Shown here in pieces: positions 60,650 through 64,000 of a stretch of DNA of 64,000 nt. Position 1 is the stretch's first letter. The number at the start of each line of letters is the position of its first letter. The DNA lies in the NCBI GenBank assembly GCA_035544875.1, contig DASZZP010000062.1, positions 147,916-211,915 on the forward strand, given 5' to 3'. The translations under genes and the position numbers were made by a program. This DNA is from JASLEW01 sp035544875 (lineage in GTDB: Bacteria > Acidobacteriota > Thermoanaerobaculia > Multivoradales > UBA5704). The notes beneath the pieces are model-generated. The model had not been told where the DNA came from, did not search any database, and saw only the letters and a list, made by a program, of their open reading frames with translations.

Positions 60650-62056
60650 ATGTCTGGCCAAACTCTGATCGCGAAGGTGCGGGCGGCGGCGGTCGTGGCA
60701 CTGACCGCGGGACTGCTGCTGGTCGCGGCGACCGGGCGGGCCGCCGCCACCATCATCACCGCGACGCCGGTGGATTTCACGGTCGCGGAGGGGACCGCCT
60801 TCAACGGCGCGGTCGCCACCTTCGAGGACGACAATGGCGCCGCGACCCCGGCCGATTTCACGGCGACGATCGACTGGGGCGACGGATCGGGGACGACGGC
60901 GGGCACGATCGGCTCCAGCTCGGCAGCCTTCGTGGTGACCGGCCAGCACACCTACGGCGACGAGGGCGCCTTCACGGTGACCGTGACCATCTCCGACGTG
61001 TCGCCCGGCACCGGGACCGCCACTGCGACGGACACCGCTACGGTGACCGAGGCGGACGCCCTCTCCGGCTCGCCGGTGGTGTTTTCCGCTCCTCCGGGCG
61101 TCAGCTTCACGGCCACTGTGGCGAACTTCTCGGACACGCTCACCTCGAACGTTGCAGGCGATTTCACCGCCACCATCAACTGGGGCGACGCGACGACCTC
61201 GGCAGGCACGGTCAGCGGCGGGGGGGGCTCGTTCCAAGTCAGCGGGACGCACACCTACGCGGGTCCAGGGACATTTTCGGTGATCGTGACCTTGAGTGAC
61301 GACCCGCCCGGCACCGCGACAGCCCAGGTGACCAGCACCGCCAAGGTCGCGAGCGGCCTGTCGGTGACGGCCGTCAATTTCTCGACCCCGGAAAACACGG
61401 TCTTCAACGGGACCGTCGCCACTTTCTCTGACTCGGATACCACCAAGACGCCAGCGTCCTTCACCACCTCCATCAACTGGGGGGATGCCACGCCGGCGAC
61501 GCCGGGTACGGTCACCGGCGGCTCGGGCTCGTTCACGCTGACCGGCCAGCACACCTATGCCGACGAAGGCGCCTTTACCTTCCACGTCACGGTCTCGGAG
61601 AACCCGCCCGGCACGCTCACGAGCAGCGCGACAGGAACTGCCACAGTCACCGAGGCCGACGCGCTCTCTGGAACCCCGGTCGTCTTCTCACCCCAGGCTG
61701 CGATCCCCTTCACGGGCACCGTGGCGACCTTCACTGACACTTCCACCGCGAACACTGCCGCCGATTTCACCGCCAGCATCAACTGGGGGGACGCCTCCAC
61801 GAGCCCGGGCACGGTGACGGGCGGAGGCGGCTCCTTCACCGTCTCCGGCACACACACCTACGCCGGCGCCGGCAGCTTCCCGGTCGCGGTCACGCTCACC
61901 GACGACCCTCCAGGCACGGCGTCGGCGACCGTCCAGAGCACAGCGAGGGTCACGGCCCCTCCGATCGCCGCCGTCCCCGCGCTGGACCTCCGCGGCCTGC
62001 TCGCCCTGGGGCTCTTGCTGGGCGCCGCCGGCATCTATCTGCTGCGCAGAGCCTAA
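60650..62056 (+). CDS. Exported PKD-like repeat protein with C-terminal sorting-signal-like tail
   Basis: A 468-residue exported protein. After the signal peptide (residues about 10-33) come four PKD-like domains of about 100 residues, each with an INWGD- or IDWGD-type strand and a GTHTYAG- or GQHTYAD-like end. They are arranged as A-B-A-B: the TVTEADALSG junction occurs at about 61043 and again at about 61646, so a 201-residue pair was duplicated. The C-terminus, VPALDLRGLLALGLLLGA followed by a hydrophobic stretch and LLRRA, resembles IPTL/VPxxE-type CTERM sorting signals. GAGGAGG lies four bases before the ATG. An extended -10 (TG-C-TACTGT, 60594-60602) may drive it. Probably a surface protein. 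Confidence 0.82.
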   Translation: MSGQTLIAKVRAAAVVALTAGLLLVAATGRAAATIITATPVDFTVAEGTAFNGAVATFEDDNGAATPADFTATIDWGDGSGTTAGTIGSSSAAFVVTGQHTYGDEGAFTVTVTISDVSPGTGTATATDTATVTEADALSGSPVVFSAPPGVSFTATVANFSDTLTSNVAGDFTATINWGDATTSAGTVSGGGGSFQVSGTHTYAGPGTFSVIVTLSDDPPGTATAQVTSTAKVASGLSVTAVNFSTPENTVFNGTVATFSDSDTTKTPASFTTSINWGDATPATPGTVTGGSGSFTLTGQHTYADEGAFTFHVTVSENPPGTLTSSATGTATVTEADALSGTPVVFSPQAAIPFTGTVATFTDTSTANTAADFTASINWGDASTSPGTVTGGGGSFTVSGTHTYAGAGSFPVAVTLTDDPPGTASATVQSTARVTAPPIAAVPALDLRGLLALGLLLGAAGIYLLRRA

Positions 62057-62283
62057 GTACCAAGCCCCACCGGCGGTGCCGATCCCGAGGGATGAAACGG
62101 CGCTGCGATGCGGCGGTGAAGCCCTACTCGAAGCATCGATCGGATCGCCCCCCGCAACCCCTCGATCCCCTTCCCACCCCTCCGGGGGGGAAAGGGACGC
62201 CCCCTCCCTCTTTCTCCGGGGAGTTTCGTCTAGCGCCGCCGGGCGCGGTTCGCCGGCGAGGGCGATTGCGTCTACCTGGTTAG

Positions 62284-63807
62284 ATGCTCGCGCGCGCGGC
62301 TTCCGCCACTCCATGGGGCGTGGAGGCCCACCCGGTACAGGTCGAGGTAGATGCCCACAACGGGCTGCCGCAAGTGCAGATCGTGGGCCTGCCCGACGCC
62401 GCGGTGCGAGAGAGCCGCGAACGGGTGCGGGCGGCGATCAAGAACTGCGGCTACTACCTGCAGCCGTGCGCGGTGGTGATCAACCTCGCGCCGGCCGACC
62501 TGCGCAAGGAGGGCAATCACCTAGACCTGGCGATCGCCCTGGCGCTGCTCGCCGCCCATGGGCACCTGCCCCAGGAGGCGCTGCAGGGCCGGCTGCTGTG
62601 CGGCGAGCTCGGGCTCGACGGCAACATCCGCCCGGTGCGCGGCGGACTGGCGATTGCCGCCCTCGGCTTGCGCCTCGGCGTGGAGGAAGTGCTGCTGCCG
62701 GCGGCCAACGCCGGCGAGGCGGCGGCGCTCGGCGCGGTGCCGGTCGTCGCCGTCCACAGCCTGAGCGAGGCCGTCGACCACCTGCTGGGGCGCGCGCCGC
62801 TCGCCGCCGCGGAGCCGCCTCCCCTGCTGCCGCTCGCCGCCGCCTCGGGGCCGGACCTGCGCGAGGTGCGGGGCCAGGAGACCGCCAAGCGCGCCCTCGA
62901 AGTGGCGGCGGCCGGCGGCCACAACCTGCTCTTCCTCGGCCCGCCCGGCGCCGGCAAGACCATGCTCGCCCGCTGCCTGCCCGCGCTGCTGCCGCCGCTC
63001 ACCCTGCAAGAAGCGATCGCGGTCACCAAGATCCACTCGCTGGCGGCCGAAGAACCGCCTGAAGGGCTCATCCGCCGGCGCCCCTTCCGCAGCCCGCACC
63101 CCGGCATCAGCACCGCCGGCATGATCGGCGGCGGCAGCTTCCCCCGGCCCGGCGAAGCGAGCCTCGCCCACCACGGCGTGCTCTTTCTCGACGAGCTGCC
63201 CGAGTTCCGGCGCGACACCCTCGAAGCGCTCCGCCAACCGCTCGAAGAGGGCGAAGTGAGCGTCGTTCGCGCCCGCGCCCGGCTGCGCTTTCCCGCCCGC
63301 TTCTCGCTGCTCGCCGCGATGAATCCCTGCCCGTGCGGCCACCTCGGCGATCCGCGCTTCGACTGCTACTGTCCCGAGCCGGTGATCGAGCGCTATCGCG
63401 GGCGCATCTCCGGGCCGCTGCTCGACCGCATCGACCTCCAGGTCGAAGTGCCGGCGCTGTCGTTGCGCGACCTGCGCTCGCCGCCCGCCGAGCCGAGCGC
63501 CGCCGTCGCCGCCCGGGTCGATACCGCACGCGGCCGCCAGGTCGACCGCTTCGGCGCCGCGAGCCCGACGCCGATCAATGCCGCGATCGAGTCCCGCGCC
63601 CTGCCCCGGCACTGCCGCCTCGACGCCGCCGGCCAGCGCCTGCTCGACGCCGCCTTCGACAGGCTCGGCCTCTCGGCCCGCGCCCTCGACCGCGTCCTCA
63701 AGGTCGCCCGCACCATCGCCGATCTCGCCGGCACCTCCGACATCCAGCCCGCCCACGTCGCCGAGGCCATCCATTACCGCGCCCTCGATCGGCGGATCAA
63801 GATCTAG
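62284..63807 (+). CDS. YifB/ComM-family Mg-chelatase-like AAA+ ATPase
   Basis: A 507-residue AAA+ ATPase. ComM acts as a hexameric helicase promoting branch migration during natural transformation; other YifB homologs are less understood. The N-terminal ChlI-like domain has VEVDAHNGLPQVQIVGLPDA. Walker A is LGPPGAGKT, and the segment RPFRSPHPGISTAGMIGGG follows. Walker B is GVLFLDELPEF, and AAMNPCPCGHLGDP contains the Cys pattern of the family. The C-terminal lid has LDRIDLQVEVPALS and DLAGTSDIQPAHVAEAIHYR. The length matches the family. The upstream 227 bases hold no gene; no Shine-Dalgarno is clear before the ATG. Confidence 0.95.
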   Translation: MLARAASATPWGVEAHPVQVEVDAHNGLPQVQIVGLPDAAVRESRERVRAAIKNCGYYLQPCAVVINLAPADLRKEGNHLDLAIALALLAAHGHLPQEALQGRLLCGELGLDGNIRPVRGGLAIAALGLRLGVEEVLLPAANAGEAAALGAVPVVAVHSLSEAVDHLLGRAPLAAAEPPPLLPLAAASGPDLREVRGQETAKRALEVAAAGGHNLLFLGPPGAGKTMLARCLPALLPPLTLQEAIAVTKIHSLAAEEPPEGLIRRRPFRSPHPGISTAGMIGGGSFPRPGEASLAHHGVLFLDELPEFRRDTLEALRQPLEEGEVSVVRARARLRFPARFSLLAAMNPCPCGHLGDPRFDCYCPEPVIERYRGRISGPLLDRIDLQVEVPALSLRDLRSPPAEPSAAVAARVDTARGRQVDRFGAASPTPINAAIESRALPRHCRLDAAGQRLLDAAFDRLGLSARALDRVLKVARTIADLAGTSDIQPAHVAEAIHYRALDRRIKI

Positions 63808-63860
63808 CCTGGATTTCCACGGACGGGAGTTTCCTTAACAGCGGGGTCACGGAGGCGTTC

Positions 63861-64000
63861 TCAGGAGGTCAAGCGTAGCGCACGGCCATTCCACCACGGG
63901 ACCGTGATCGGCTGATCGAGCAGTCCAGAGGCCAGGATGATCGGCAGGTGTGCACGGCGATGGAAGTGCACGACGATTTCCTTGTCGCCGATGGTGAGAT
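63861..64000 (-). CDS. C-terminal end of an unidentified protein (partial)
   Basis: An open frame enters from the right edge and stops with TGA at 63863-63861. The 45 visible residues include KEIVVHFHRRAHLPIILASG and DQPITVPWWNGRALRLTS at the end. Codon use with G/C third positions fits a real gene of this genome. The family was not recognised; the piece is too short to assign. It converges with the YifB gene, 53 bases apart. Confidence 0.4.
   Translation of the reverse strand, partial: LTIGDKEIVVHFHRRAHLPIILASGLLDQPITVPWWNGRALRLTS

Noticed and set aside
62521..63774. A 417-codon antisense frame opposite the YifB gene
   Set aside because: It mirrors codon bias of the real gene and shows no recognisable motif.

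Overview
The window is about 70% G+C with densely packed genes, many start codons overlapping the previous stop (ATGA, GTGA, TGATG), and several GTG or TTG starts. Secreted proteins ending in a 'PCRVVDTR ... DVNGYYQ' module, a cohesin-like lipoprotein, a DUF5117/DUF4953-type metalloprotease and a FecR/DUF6600 protein suggest an Acidobacteriota bacterium, perhaps of the Thermoanaerobaculia. That placement is inference; there is no rRNA to confirm it.

Left part (1-25.7 kb): mostly housekeeping and envelope genes. A leftward operon runs cNMP-binding/TPR protein, peptide deformylase (def), cohesin-like lipoprotein, cysteinyl-tRNA synthetase (cut by the left edge). Rightwards follow a FecR/DUF6600 protein, a small membrane protein, thiE, lspA and an rluD-type pseudouridine synthase. 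Then come a secreted beta-helix protein with a clear promoter, a three-gene sugar-modification operon (acyltransferase, DegT aminotransferase, glycosyltransferase), alanine dehydrogenase and bactofilin, tRNA-Gly(CCC), a glutaminyl cyclase with a large zinc metalloprotease, a sugar epimerase-like protein, an active-looking GGDEF-EAL protein, a 12-Asp-box sialidase-like protein and a DUF4337 protein.

Central and right part (25.7-59.2 kb): a large surface-polysaccharide region. It holds at least eight glycosyltransferase units, GDP-L-fucose synthase, several methyltransferases, a sulfotransferase, six large membrane proteins of GT-C type and a Wzm/Wzt ABC exporter. Many enzymes are fused: GT2-methyltransferase, methyltransferase-GT2, sulfotransferase-GT2, GT2-GT-C, GT2-GT4, and an SDR-Gfo/Idh-unknown triple fusion. 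Two short coiled-coil proteins precede the GT2-GT4 protein and the exporter. Two secreted proteins sharing a C-terminal module lie inside the region. Genes at 28.2-31.5 kb are visibly less G+C rich.

Right end (59.3-64 kb): a GT4 glycosyltransferase diverges from a repeat protein with a C-terminal sorting-signal-like tail. They are followed by a YifB/ComM AAA ATPase and the tail of an unidentified leftward gene.

Several genes (15385, 20636, 43182, 54429, perhaps 28022) have a -10 hexamer ending 6-9 bases before the start codon and no Shine-Dalgarno, so they are probably transcribed as leaderless or near-leaderless mRNAs.
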